A stretch of 64,000 nucleotides of DNA from Lampris incognitus (GCF_029633865.1 NC_079216.1:63185506-63249505); one strand, 5' to 3'; shown: positions 38,558 through 50,435, counted from the first letter of the stretch. Made by a program: numbers and translations. Notes: a model not told the origin generated them from the sequence alone.

Positions 38558-39134
38558 ATGAACGCCGTGAATCGGGCTCCACCGAGCACCGTTGTGTGCC
38601 ACAGGGTGCGAATTCGGCGCGCTATAATTCTCTTTTTAAGTTTCCATTCATTCCCTAGCAACTGCGAGGAAAGAGCTAAGTGGCTAGCCAAGATTCGGAG
38701 AGATGCATTTACCGTCACCAAGAGTACAGAAGGGTGTAGTTGGGTGTAGTTGCATGTTGAAGCGGGTGATTTCGCTGTGCCAGCTACAGGTGCGTTAAGG
38801 AGGCTCAAGAGAGGAGCTGTCCCCACACTGTGTGGAATGAGTGCTCCAGACCCGCACCCAGGCCAGGTGTGTGGGAGCCCCGGGAGCGTCCTGCCGTCGC
38901 CCCTCTGCCAGCTCTGGACTCTGATAATGAGATGGATGTCAGCAGCTGCCTGCGAGAGCAGGACTACTGTGTGGCTCCTAATCCTGCCGCTTTGGATGAT
39001 GTCCTGGCCCAAAACGAGTCAGCGAGGAAACAAATAGAAGTGCTTCCGAAACAACTAGAGACCGTCCAGCTACAGTCCACATTCAGACTGAGGCGATTTG
39101 CAGGTTCCGACGAGGACATTCGGTTTTACACCAG
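38558..39134 (+). pseudogene. ISL2EU-like transposase first exon: THAP domain plus helix-turn-helix region
   Basis: The translation carries a C2CH THAP zinc finger: a Cys pair in a shifted frame near 38595, FHSFPSN, KWLAKIRRDAF, TKSTEGCS, HVEAGDFAV, then RRLKRGAVPTL. A frameshift near 38830 leads into SDNEMDVSSCLREQDY and FRLRRFAGSDEDIRFYTR, the segment before the DDE domain in ISL2EU transposases. The exon ends at a donor CACCAG/GTATGT (39134). A stop at 38747 lies in a 10-bp tandem duplication (GGGTGTAGTT twice). The DDE_4-type catalytic part is missing. THAP binds the transposon ends. Confidence 0.7.
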
Positions 39135-39310
39135 GTATGTCTGATTTGTATCATTTCATTTACTCTCCCCTGCCAAATTAACTCACCTGTTCAGTCTCTC
39201 CACACACCCCCCACGCCTCTCACACACACACACATGTAGTAGGTTGCAATAAGTACTGGGCTATACTTTAACAACTGTAGATGTAATGTAGATGATAATA
39301 ATAATAATAA

Positions 39311-39573
39311 TGTGGTGACCCACATCTATATAACGAGAGACATTCACCTAAGAGGACGGTGTACCTTTAAGGGAAGAGGCGAGGGGTCAGATAATGCAGA
39401 GGACGGTGTACCTTTAAGGGAAGAGGCGAGGGGTCAGATAATGCACTTCCGCTTCTGGTTGAGAGTGCAGTTCGGTGTCGTTGTCGAATGTGTGACATGC
39501 TAAGTTGGAGCTAGTAAACTACCTCGACTACGTCTACTCTCACGTCTCCTGTCTCGTTGTTTTCTAACTCCAC
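39311..39573 (+). mobile_element. Solo LTR
   Basis: A 263-base block starts TGTGGTGACCC and ends CTAACTCCACA, so its ends are TGTGG...CCACA. A TATA box (CTATATAAC, about 39327-39335) is in the expected U3 position. The flanks are ATAA-rich, so a 5-bp target-site duplication cannot be confirmed. No internal retroelement sequence is attached, which fits LTR-LTR recombination. It sits between the two halves of the ISL2EU-like element. Confidence 0.55.
39352..39445 (+). repeat. Perfect 47-bp tandem duplication inside the LTR
   Basis: The unit GAGGACGGTG...AGATAATGCA occurs at 39352-39398 and identically at 39399-39445, just downstream of the TATA box. Two identical copies mean it is recent, or is kept uniform by gene conversion. 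Confidence 0.9.
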
Positions 39574-39729
39574 AATAATAAACTTATACAGCGCTTTTCT
39601 GATATGTTAGCAACATTAGCTGACTAATAAAAACAAAGTAGCAAGGTAACGTTAGTTGCAAGGCAGCCAGTTAACGTTAATTAGCTAGCTAGCTAGTGCT
39701 AGCATAGCTCTAATGATGCCATTACTCAC

Positions 39730-39955
39730 CTTTGTAGTTGTCGATGTAGCTCGAAATATACACCTCAAACCCCTTTTCTTTTTTGCTCGTCTGACCTACA
39801 GAGGAAGCACTCACGATGCGAAGTACATCGCTGACCGTGATTTTAGGGAGGTCATGCAAACCAGCGAGTGTAAAAGAAAGCCACCTCTTCGCTCACCAAA
39901 CCAGACCGGAAGTTCTTGTGCAAGTACTCGTACGTCGGAAGTTGAACGACGCCAT
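39730..39955 (-). pseudogene. YqaJ-like exonuclease (ISL2EU second protein), first exon remnant
   Basis: On the minus strand an ATG at 39955 starts MASFNFRRT. After shifts the frames read LPVWFGER and then LAGLHDLPKITVSDVLRIVS and GFEVYISSYIDNYK, ending at a strong donor CAAAG/GTGAGT (39730/39729). This resembles the N-terminus of the YqaJ-type recombinase/exonuclease that ISL2EU transposons carry beside their transposase. It faces the THAP exon at 38558 (convergent). At least two frameshifts are present and no YqaJ catalytic motifs remain. Assignment rests on motif memory plus the neighbouring THAP transposase. Confidence 0.45.
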
Positions 39956-40229
39956 TTTACGCACCCAGGCTATTGTGGACGCTGTTGCGGCTAGTGCTAC
40001 CGGGGAATGATAACCTAGCATAGCCTAACCAAGCGACTCACCGGGTTGCCGAAGGGCCTCCACTATTTCTCGTCAACATTTTAGCCTATCTTTTTTGTTG
40101 ACTCTGTCATGGGCCTCCCCTCAAGGCAACATTTAAAAGGCAGGGGTATTGTTGCCACTGCTCAACGAACCTTTCCTCGGTCTCGTCGTCGTTCCACGTA
40201 ACGGCAGCATCGCGTTCTCTGTTGCCACT

Positions 40230-40362
40230 GTAAACTACTAATAAGACACGTTAGCCCCTAGCTAACGGGTCTGACCCTTTAGCCGAGCGGTTAGTGATGT
40301 CGCCTTGTGGCGCAGCACACCCCGTATCGAATCCCGCACCGGGCAAGAAAATAACCGGTTAC
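40230..40362 (+). repeat. Hairpin plus tRNA-like module, copy 2
   Basis: Same organisation as the 10819 copy: GTAAACTACTAATAAGACA, hairpin CGTTAGC-CCCTA-GCTAACG (40249-40267), A-box-like TAGCCGAGCGG (40280-40290), B-box-like GTATCGAATCC (40324-40334) and AACCGGTTAC at the end. Identity to copy 1 is about 95% by eye over the full length, while the flanks differ, which defines the unit boundaries. Confidence 0.78.
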
Positions 40363-40647
40363 GCCATGTTTACATACGTGCACCATTTGTCATCCTGGTG
40401 GTCAACGCCAAGGAATACGTCGTAGATGTCCGACTGGGCGGGAAAATACAAACAATTCTGATATGCTAGACTTTTCATTTTTGTCAGTGTGTCGTGGGGC
40501 GTGCCCCAAGCCACGTGCGGTTCTTCAATTATGTCACACTACACGGGGTAAAGACGCCCGTTCGTCGTCCCCGAACCAAAATGGTCGGTGACGTCACAAT
40601 CGGGTTGAAATCGTGGAGTCTGAGCCCAGCATAACAGATCTGTAGGT

Positions 40648-40648
<1 letters not shown>

Positions 40649-40699
<51 letters not shown>
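40649..40699 (+). repeat. (CT)n(CA)n microsatellite
   Basis: About seven CT units followed by about 18 CA units. Confidence 0.93.
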
Positions 40700-40701
<2 letters not shown>

Positions 40702-41924
40702 CAAGTAAAGGTCCCCTAACATGTAAGTAGTACTGATGTGTGTACATACAGAGCGTATTCATGTTTATAGCCACTATAATATCCCTATCACAAATCACAT
40801 TTCACCTGATTACTGAATATCCTGAATGTTAGTAGGTATTGCATGCTGACACAATTTAGGAAAACTAAAAATATCAACAGGATTATGCATCATTTTACCC
40901 CATAATCTTAACAATTAACTTGCATTTATATTTACTCTTCATTTGGCTTGGATATGATCACATGTTATATATGTGGTTAAATCTGTAATCGTTTATGTGA
41001 TTACTATTGATAATTTTAATGATTTTGTTGGATAGTATGTTTACAAACGTATAGGCCTATCACTATGTTAATTACATTTCTTTTTCAATTCAGAGTGTTG
41101 GTTACTCCCTGCGCCTGGCTGACATGGAGAGAGTCTGGTTTCACTGTTTTCACCATGGCAATGTCTAGCCGCCGTGCAGGACACATCCAACACATGAGAC
41201 CACATCTACAATGGAGGGGGACGGTATGTGCTGTGTTGTTCTGTGTTGCTGTCATCTCTGGCGTCACTGTGTGTGCGAAGGCTGTAGATGTGTGTGAAAA
41301 CCAATGACTAGTGGAAACGTGTAGTTGGGAGTTTGATAAATTATTATAGGTCTGTGGGTGCCCCTCGAGTTTGGTCTGCATTGAGGCAGGCCAAAGGTGA
41401 AAGCCCACATGTTATTTCTGCCCATTTGACCATGAAAGTCTTCTCCCTGCTCTCCTCCATGCTAGCTAGTTCCGTGGTTTTGTTATTGTAACAGGTGTGT
41501 GATGTGGTGTCACATGCTAATCTACAGTTGTCCTTAGCTTTCAGCTCATTGTTTGGTTTCGCCAGCCCGGCAAAGAGCACCTCCCCCTCAGGTTAAGTCC
41601 CTCCATCTCTCTCCTCTCTCCAGACACCCCATCCCTTAAAACTGTGGAAAAGCTGCTTGCAACTCACGAGTTCAGAACCTGGCCTAGGGTGAAGCTTGCA
41701 GAAAGGAGAGCAAGGAAGCTTGATAACATAGAAATATATATGAAATTAGCAAGTTCTTAGGCTAACAACTACATACTTCCAGAAGAAATAGAGTAGTATT
41801 GGTGTCACTTTTGAGTCCTCTGCAAACACTATTCAGTTGAAAAAATGGATTTAGGGAGCACAACATTTATGTTATTTATTTATTTCCACTATGGACAGGA
41901 AGGGAGAGCTGAGCAGTGGCTTAT
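40700..41924. other. Non-coding sequence, no gene recognised
   Basis: ORFs at 41065-41408 on both strands overlap and lack any domain. AT-rich at the left, no repeat family identified. Confidence 0.4.
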
Positions 41925-42180
41925 AGGGCTGTAGTCGACCAAAGAAAATTGTTTGACTGAACTCTTATCTATTCTTAAATCAATCGATTGGTCATGGAAA
42001 AAAAATTGCACGTTATTATCTCTAGATTAACTAAATTGGCCACAGTGCACTCTACTTCGCAGGGGTGGACTAACCATCTGGACGTTCTGGAAAAATCCAG
42101 AACGGCCGTCCATCCAATGACCGTCGGCCTGGCTCCATGGTTCATCGACCAGTTGAGTCAGATAGAGTGACGCTGACCGT
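41925..42180. mobile_element. Fragments of non-autonomous hAT-type elements
   Basis: AGGGCTGTAGTCGACCAAAG near 41925 with ATCGATTGGTC near 41982, and CAGGGGTGGAC at 42060 followed by a GTTCTGGA-AAAA-TCCAGAAC hairpin, resemble ends of hAT MITEs common in fish. No matching right ends or target-site duplications were found, so boundaries are approximate. Confidence 0.4.
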
Positions 42181-42714
42181 CGACAGCAGAGGGCGCTAAT
42201 GCGATCATTATTTGCTAAGCATAGAAAACCTCCACTGAAACAAACGACGGAAAATGTACGCGGGTGTGATCTCAAAAACACAAAATAGCCTATTAACTTA
42301 AAGCAAGTCCACTTTTAAAAAGAGCATTTATTAAACAAACCAGCTCAAGCTGAAAACAAATAAAGCTACATAAAAATCCTATACTATCAGAAACAGGCTC
42401 AGCCGTTTGGATTTTTAATCATCAGTAAGCTCAAAACTGGTCTAAACCCGTGTTTTCGCAGGTAGTCTGTCCATCCCGCCACCGAAGATAAAGGCTTAAT
42501 CCTGGAAGGCTATTGATGTAGCGCTTTTCTCCTTGTGTAAGTAAAGCAATTTTCAGACACAACACGATTTGTGCTGCGCTCGCCGCTGGGTTCAGTGCAC
42601 ATCGGACTCGGGGTTCAGGGGCGTCATGGAGGACAGAGCAAAATAGGAGGAGTTTTCAAAATTTCTAGCAGGACAAGTGCATCATTATCTTTATTATCTT
42701 TTTTAAATATTTTA

Positions 42715-43545
42715 TTTCATCTCATCTCATCTCATGATCAGCCGCTTCTCTGGAGTCGGGTTGCGGTGGTAGTAAGCTAAGTAGCGCACTCCAGACATCC
42801 CTCTCCCCAGCAACGCTCTCTAGCTCCTCCTTGGGGATCCCAAGGTGTTCCCAGGACAGATTGGACATGTAGTCCCTCCAGTGAGTTCTGGGTCTACCCC
42901 AGGGTCTTCTCCCAGTTGGGCATGCCCGGAAAACATCCAAAGGAAGGCGCCCAGGAGGCATCCTAATCAGATGACCGAACCACCTCAACTGGCTCCTTTC
43001 GATGCGAAGGAGCAGCAGCTCTACTTCGAGCTCCCTCCAAATGTCCGAGCTCCTCACCCTATCTGTAAGGCTGAGCCCAGACACCCTACGGAGGAAACTC
43101 ATTTCAGCTGCTTGTATCCGCGATCTCACCCTTTCAGTCACTACCCAAAGCTCATGACCATAGGTGAGGGTTGGAACGAAGATTGACTGGTAAATTGAGA
43201 GCTTTGCCTTCCGGCTCAGCTCCCTCTTCACCACAACGGTCTGGTACGCATTACTGCTGATGCTGCACCAATCCACCTGTCAATCTCCCGCTCCATCCTG
43301 ACCTCACTCGTGAACAAGACCCCGAGATACTTGAACTCCTTCACTTGAGGCAACAACTCATCCCCAACCCGGAGGGAGCAATCCACCATTTTCCGGTAGG
43401 GAACCATGACCTCAGACTTGGAGGTGCTGACTCTCATCCCGGCCATTTCACACTCAGTTGCAAACCGCCCCAGTGCCAACAAAACCACATCATCTGCGAA
43501 GAGCAGAGATGCAATTCTGAGGTTCCCAAAACGGACACACTGCTC
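42715..43545 (-). mobile_element. RTE-like LINE, C-terminal part of ORF2 with 3' tail
   Basis: The minus strand reads LRIASLLFADDVVLLA (catalytic FADD, about 43480-43520), MRVSTSKSEVMV, VKEFKYLGVLFTSE and EREIDRWIGAA, then after a frameshift near 43235 RELSRKAKLSIYQSIFVPTL, YGHELWV, LRWFGHLIRMPPGRLP and GRPRTHWRDYMS, ending near 42722. The 3' end has a short GAGAT repeat (42717-42735), the expected tail. A short deletion follows FADD. 5'-truncated; same family as the 1376-1868 piece, which holds the endonuclease end. Confidence 0.85.
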
Positions 43546-43690
43546 ACCTAATGTAAATATATATATATAAAACTTTGTTAAATGAGACCTTCAACAATGG
43601 GGAAAGTGCTCAACAAATAAGGAGCAAAATAACTTGAAACAGGCTTGTACTGTGTCATAGAGAATTTACTTGACTAACTGGATTTTATAT

Positions 43691-43811
43691 ATATGCCTGG
43701 CGGCCTGCCCAGGGTATCTCTCCCCGCCTGCCGCTCAATGACTGCTGGGATAGGTTCCAGCATCCCCACAACCCTGAGAGCAGGATAAGCGGTTTGGATA
43801 ATGGATGGATA
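43691..43811 (+). mobile_element. SINE 3' part
   Basis: GCCTGGCGGCCTGCCCAGGG through GAGAGCAGGATAAGCGG to ATGGATGGAT is the last 120 bases of the first SINE family. It runs into the TA at the end of the Tc1-like transposon at 43812, which may have inserted in the SINE tail. Confidence 0.8.
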
Positions 43812-44592
43812 TACACTGCGTGCACAATTATTAGGCAAGTTGTATTTTTGACAATTAATGTTATTTTTCAACAACTACAGCCCTCTCGCTCAATCCAAAA
43901 TGTTAATAAAGCTCAAACCTGAATATTTAAGAAAGTAAAAGTCAGGTTTTGTCTTTCTTAAGAGAATATCTGTGTGCACAATTATTTGGCAAATATTGGT
44001 GCGCAGAATTATTAGGCAACTAAATGAAAAACGAATATTTTCCCATCTCACTTGTTTATTTTCATCTGTTAAAGTGAAAATAATGAACAAACAACTGAAA
44101 ATTTACAAATAAACATTTCCAACATTTCCACAAAAAAAAATCTGACCAATATAGCCACCCTTCTTTTCAATAACCGTCACAAGCCTTCCATCCATGGAGT
44201 CTGTCAATTTCTTTATCCGTTGACAATCAACTTTTTGTGCAGCAGCAACCATAGCCTCCCAGACACTGTTCAGAGAGGTGTACTGTTTTCCTTCATGGTA
44301 AATCTCCCGTTTAAGAAGCGCCCACAAGTTCTAAATAGGGTTTAAGTCAGGTGAGGAAGGGGGCCATGTCATTTTCCTGTCATCTTTAAGCCCTTTACTG
44401 GCAAGCCATGCAGTGGAGTACTTTGATGCATGTGATGGAGCATTGTCCTGCATAAAAATCATGGTCTTCTTGAAAGATGCAGGCTTTTTTCTGTACCACT
44501 GCTTGAAGAAAATGTCCTCTAAAAACTGGCAGTAATTCTGGGAGTTGATTTTAAGTCCACCTTCAACACGAAAACGTCCAACTAGCTCATCT
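43812..44592 (-). pseudogene. Tc1-like DD37E transposon (TRT-like), 3' half
   Basis: The left end carries terminal and internal direct repeats of GTGCACAATTATTAGGCAA (about 43821, variants near 43975 and 44000). The minus frame gives the transposase C-terminal half: INSQNYCQFLEDIFFKQW, IFMQDNAPSHASKYS with the second catalytic Asp (44445-44447), and WPPSSPDLNPI followed by TAG (44331-44333), then NLWALLKREIYHEGK. The TAG occupies the position of the catalytic Glu. The spacing of 37 residues from the Asp gives a DD37E pattern, as in the TRT group of fish Tc1-like elements. The 5' half and the other terminal repeat are missing. Confidence 0.82.
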
Positions 44593-44700
44593 CAGAGGCA
44601 TAGCCCCTAGTGTCCGCCACAGTATCATTAAAGATGAGCTAGTTGGACCTTTTCGGGTTGAAGATGGACTTAAAATCAACTCCCAGAGCTACTGCCGGCT
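44530..44700. repeat. Inverted duplication of transposase sequence, about 63-bp arms
   Basis: The end of the DD37E transposase remnant (44530-44592) is repeated in reverse complement at 44632-44700, with about five mismatches and a 39-base unrelated spacer (44593-44631). AGATGAGCTAGTTGGAC opens the right arm. The pair could form a long hairpin. It marks the breakpoint where the 5' half of the transposon is lost. Confidence 0.85.
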
Positions 44701-44706
44701 GCTAGC

Positions 44707-44963
44707 GACAGCCACTTCTTTTCACCTGACAGTGAGGAGTTTCACCAGGGGGACGTAGCACATGGGATGACCACGTTATTCCCCTAGACCCCCCCCCCCC
44801 CCCGAACACACGCCCCCGACCGACTAGCGGAGGCGCTAGTGCAGCGACCAGGACACATACCCACATCCGGTTTCCCACCCGCAGACATGGCCAATTGGGA
44901 CCATGTCTGCGGGTGGGGGTGCCTGACCAAGTCGTAGGTAACACGGGGATTCGAACTGGCGAG
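44707..44963 (-). mobile_element. tRNA-derived SINE, second family, partial
   Basis: The minus strand runs from the B-box region (GTTCGAATCCCCGTG) to CAGGTGAAAAGAAGTGGCTG. The A-box end and 3' third are missing. It contains a run of 16 C near 44788 and a small local palindrome (TGGCCAATTGGGACCATG with GCAGACATGG/CCATGTCTGC arms near 44881-44915). Confidence 0.8.
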
Positions 44964-45207
44964 CTTTCCTGTAATGTTTGATTGTGTTTATTATGTAATT
45001 TTGTGACTTTTCTGGGGTATTGCCAGTGGAAGGATTATATTATGTAATGCATATGTTGCAGTTTGGTGGCTTTGTGTATTGAACGGGCTGTTTTGGGTCT
45101 CGTATTCTCCCTTTGTACTTGTCTGCCATTAATATTTCGGCCCTTAGCCAACTGACAAATCATAATGATATTGTAGCATTGCCCTACCTGATGCCAACTC
45201 GCTGGTT

Positions 45208-45480
45208 GACATGGTGGTGTAGTGCTTAGCACTGTCACCTTGCAAGAATGAGGTTCTGGGTTCCCGTCCCGGTCTGGGACTGAATGTTTTCACTGAATAT
45301 TCCAGTCTCCTCCTTTCAACGACATGGTGATCTTTCAGATAATCCTGCCAGTGCACTAGCCCCAGGACTGGGGAGTTTGTCCCCATATGTCACACTGCTG
45401 CCCACTGGTCCCCACATTAGTAAGTTGGGTCAAATGCAGAGAATGAATTTCCACACAATGGTCAAGAATATTTTTCTTTG
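45208..45480 (+). mobile_element. tRNA-derived SINE, third variant, divergent
   Basis: The head GACATGGTGGTGTAGTGCTT (A-box region) and GGTTCCCGTCC (B-box region) are followed by a body ending CACTGCTGCCCACTGGTCCC and GGGTCAAATGCAGAGAATG. This parallels the 3' half of the 13475 copy. The tail is degraded. Confidence 0.65.
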
Positions 45481-48400
45481 GCTAATCGTTTGAAGACCTG
45501 CTTGCAGGGCAACTCTCCTACACTTCCTGAAGAGGGCTATGATGCTGAATCATATCATGAGTTTTTTTTAAATATTCATTTGAAAATACTACTTTGATGA
45601 AGGCATTTCAAACATACATTGTGTGAGTACCTTGGATTTTTCTTCTTTGTTGTTCAGTAAATACAAGTTTTAATATGTATGACTTCTTGGTTAGCCACAT
45701 GAACCCTAAATCAGTGGTTATTGCAATAGACATTAGGCTGTTACGGTTTATGAAGGGATCACGATTTGTACATATATGGCGTGTCAGAATCTGTGCCAGC
45801 TCGTTTTTTGAAACAATTGCTGAAATTGATAAAGAAGTTCATAAGTCACCATGTCAAGTCTAGTAAACCATTTTCAAATGGTCAGCGCTACTACCAGGTA
45901 ACTTAATGCATGATTAGATCCGTGCAATGCTGACACCGTTTCATCATGTTTAATAACACCCGCTTTTCTTCAGTGCTCTGCTTAGATTTGCCGCTGAATA
46001 AACCTTAAAAATAGAGCTTCACGAACAAAAGTTGAAAATTAGCTGCCATGTATCACTAAAGATTATGTTATAGTTTAAAAAACTTACATTGTGACTCCTT
46101 TTATTTAACATTACTGACAAAGATTTACTCACAAAAATAGGATTAATTTTTAATTAATAATGGCTCTATATCGGTACTATTAAGCGTATTGTGTTTTGCC
46201 ACAAAGAAAGAGTTTGTCAGTCTCCGTCTTCTCATGACATATGCACAACTGGTTAAGGCGCTAGGGATGTTTCCCCTTATCCCCTCATCGCTTTTGTTGA
46301 AACCGTACCCGCAGAGGAATCTAATGTACGATCACTAGCGCTTCAGTAACCATTTTGCAAGAAGAGAGGTGTCTTGAGGACGCAAAAGACGAAGTGGCTG
46401 GCAAGTACGTACCGACAATGTTAGGGCTTTGGATTTGCCTCATGATCTGTGTTCTATCTCCATCTCATGTCTCCACAGTACATAAAAAAAACCATGAGAT
46501 GGTAATAAAACAAAATTATCCCCAACATTCTGTTTCTCTGGAGTTGCTTGGTAGTTCTGTACAGTGCAGAAAAGAACGTAGTGTTAAAACAGTGTGATAT
46601 AGTGCATGGTGTGATGAGATTATTAAGCATGAGTGAAAAGGGGAGGTCAGGACCAGGGCATTGTGTGCAATAATCTCAGTTACATGCACCATCAGTATGG
46701 AAAGTGTGTGGGTTTGCAGCTTACCTAGAGAGAGTGAGAGAGAGAGAGAGAGCGAGAGAGAGAGAGCAGCAGCAGCAGCAGCAGACTGCTTGATGCTGCA
46801 ACCTCCCCTGTGGGCTAATAGATTTGAGATGACATGCTCTCCGCTTCCGTGCTGAATGTTCACTGAACTTTCTGGCAAAGAGGCTGCCTCTAAAGTGGGT
46901 TCAATCAGAGGTTAATATAAACAAACAGCAGAAAATGGAGAGCAAGGGATTATTAAATGTAGGGATGACTGACAAATCTCACATTGCTATTAGCCCCTAG
47001 CCTTCACCTATGCCCCTCACAAAAATACTGATTCCCACCTTGTTTTGTTCATCACCCTCTGCAATAGAAGTTCATTTTCCTGGTCAAAAATTGCCTTTTA
47101 ACTATCATATTTGAAAAAAAAATCACAATTGTGCAAACCCTACACTAATGCACTAAACACTAAGCTGCACACTAAACGTACTTCCACCCTTCTCTAATTT
47201 TACACAGCCATTTGATTTGCAGAACTGCGGCTTTTCTTGTTTTGATATATAGATGTTAGATATATTACTGCATTAAAACCTTTTAAAGAAGCCTTTTCAA
47301 CACTGTTCTTATTATGCAAATGGGTGTATATTTCTGAAATTACTAAAGTGTGAAAAATGCACAAAACCTTTGGATAAAATGAAGGCTGCCCTCCAGTGGT
47401 TGTTTTCATACATTGCTACTACTTGGTAATGCACTCACAAATGTGGGGACGTGTGAGGCTAAACTGGTATTTGCGTTTGGTAACCCTGTGGCATTTAGAA
47501 TCACTTTTTACGTATTTAAATGTCAGCATTGTGTAATATTCAAATTTATGTGTAATAATTCATGTTACTGTGCAAAATAATGACTCGTGATTGTTGCAAT
47601 AATAGAACCGTGGAAATAACCAAACCGCGTCGTCCTGCGAGGAAAGAGTTAAATGAGGAACCGGTAGGATTCTCAAATTTATCACTGCCAGTACTGATGT
47701 GCAAATTGTGTTACGCTTGCTGTGCATTGTTAACGGTGATTGTCACCTAATTAAATTGTGGTTCATCACAAGAGATACTTTTTGCGCTGAGATAAGCATT
47801 GGGAGACCACCGAAACGTTCCCCGAGATCAATAAAGACCCTCCAATCTGGATTACGAATCGTTTTAAGGTTACATAGGCCATCTGAATTAATTAAGATTT
47901 CTCTCTCCCACTCAAACTTTCTGAACGAGAGGGGGTTCGAGTTGGGTACGCAGAGCCTCTGGGCTCTAACTTTAATCGCATGTCTAGCCGGGCAGCTTCA
48001 TCAATAGATCACACTACCACACGAGGAACCAAATTACTTTAGTGAAATTTGCTCCTATATATGTCCCGCTCTCCCATCTGCAGCCCATCTTGTCCATGTC
48101 TTGTGAGTCATAAGCGTCAACCTGCACTAAATACAGTGTTGTGCGTCATTGGAGGAGGGGGGGGGGCACCCCTCGGCAGTTGCTTGCTTTCTCCATTTGT
48201 ATTAGTGTTATTGGAATCAGCAGCATATAAGCAGATCAAAATAAATAACTCTGTCCCCCGCTTAGCTGGGGAAAAAAACAAGGTATTTGGTCATCAGAAA
48301 ACACTAGATTGTTAAAAAAAAATCTTAGTGCCCTAGCAGCAGGCATGGCTGGGCTTTCTTTTTGGGGTGGCCTTGTGTTTTTGAGTTGTTCTTGTTTGTT

Positions 48401-49488
48401 TGGTTGTCTGCCATGTCATCTATTTAATCCTTTTCAGCCCAGCACATCAGGGAGTCAGCGTTGCTGTGTCCGCTGTCAGGATAGTTTAGGTTGTTGTGGA
48501 TCTCAGCCCTCTCCTCAAACCATGTATTGACATGGAGATTTGAACCGCAGCACGTTGTGTTGCTACAGTTTACGCTTTACTCAACAGGTCTGATGATACA
48601 CAATGCTACGATCACCTGCATGTATTGTAATTGATCAAATACTGCATCCGGGTAGTATTTGTCGTCAACGCACCACCCTAAGATTTACTTCTGTTTAACC
48701 TTTTAATTTACCGCTGTGTGGTGTAGCACCCCTCCCCTTCTATACCCATAATTCCATTTTGAAGTCCGCTGACAGCAGTATGTATGTATGTATGTGAAAG
48801 ACAGACATGAAAGGGTGACACTGTCATCCCCTGGCACGATGTTGCCTGAGACATGTGACTGTGTGAACCCTGGGGTTTCTTATAGGATATGCCCCGTGAC
48901 CGTCAAGTCGGCCATGGGCTGAACTCAGGGCCTGGGCTCAGGCCACCAAACTGGAAGTCAAATCAGAGGCTCTCAGTTGGCACCTCATGCCTGACTGGCC
49001 CATGACCCTGGGGGGGCGAGACCCATGTCTGGGTCATGTACAGTCCTGTGACCCACTTACCAACTGATGGGGGGGGTGACGGTTGTGTTCCTCCGAAGCA
49101 GAGTCGACCTCACCTTCAAACGGCACTTCCAGTCTTTGCAGTGTAAGCTTGTTGTCCCGTCACATTAGATGATCTTAATGATGCATTTGATTCGCAGACG
49201 TCATTTGACTTTCCCCCTGTATCAGTTCTTTGTCCTAAACAGTGAACACGTGATGTTATCTGGCTTCAAATCCAGTTCCTTACCATGCAAGTGAAATTCT
49301 CCCCTTGTACCGGTGGCAAATTATATTTGTTTACCAAAAGCATTTTTGCCTTGATTCTGTGAAAATGAAATCTGGGACCGGACAGCTTGCCCCACATTGT
49401 CAGAAGGGTTCCTGCCCCACGTTGACTGTCCAGAGAAATGCAGTTTCTCCCTCAGTGTTCTCTGGTGAGGCAAATTAATTGCCTTATT
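45481..49488. other. 4 kb without recognised genes
   Basis: Apart from the GA/GCA repeat at 46727 no repeat family or exon was identified. G runs occur near 48160 and 49010. Short ORFs (for example 46355-46597, 47699-48007) have no domain support. The stretch 48880-49140 is GC-richer and could be an unrecognised old repeat. Confidence 0.4.
46727..46787 (+). repeat. (GA)n followed by (GCA)n
   Basis: An imperfect GA run of about 40 bases passes into about six CAG/GCA units. ORFs through it (poly-SL, poly-A) are artefacts. Confidence 0.93.
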
Positions 49489-50435
49489 CATATATATATA
49501 TGTATATATATGTATATATATGTATGTATATATGTTTGTATGTATGTGTACGTATGTCAAGTCAGTTGTATATAAGTCAATGTATGTATGTATATATGCA
49601 TGCATGCATGTATGTATGTATGTATGTATGTATGTATGTATATGCATGAATGAAAGTATGTATGCATGTGTATATGTCAAGTCAATTGTATGTATGTATA
49701 TATATGTAAGCATGTATGTATGTATGTATAAGTGTATGTATGTGTGTATATGTATATATATGTATGTATGTATGTGTGTGTATTTTTGTATGTATGTATG
49801 TGTGTATGTATGTATGTATGTTTGTGTACATATGTCAAGTCAGTTGTATATGTCAATACATGTATGTATGTATGTGTGTATATGTCAAATCAATTGTATA
49901 TGTCAATGCATGTATGTATGTATGTGTGCATGAATGTAAGTATGTATGCATGTGTATATGTCAAGTCAATTGTATGTATGTATATGTGTGCATGTATGTA
50001 AGTATGTATGCATGTGTATATGTCAAGTCAATTGTATATAAGTCAATATATGTATGTATAAGTGTATGTATGTGTGTATTGATGTATATGGGTCTGTGTG
50101 TGTGTATGTGTGTATTGATGTATATGGGTGTGTGTGTATGTATGTATTTTTGTATGTATGTATGTGTGTATATGTATGCGTGTGTGTATGTATGTATGTT
50201 TGTTTGTATGTGTACATATGTCAAGTCAGTTGTATGTATGTATGTATGTATGTATGTATGTATGTATACGTGTGTGTACGTGTGTATGTGTGTGTGTATA
50301 TATATGTCAAATCAATTGTATATGTCAATGAATGTATGTATGTATGTATGTGTGTGTGTTTATGTATGTGTGTGTATATTTGTATGTATGTATGTGTAGT
50401 GTGTAGGTATTTTTGTGTGTATGTATGTATTTATA

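Noticed and set aside
40280..40345. Functional tRNA-Leu or tRNA-Ser gene
   Set aside because: Promoter-like boxes occur but acceptor-stem pairing is not convincing, and identical modules recur with the same flanking hairpin, so it is a repeat.
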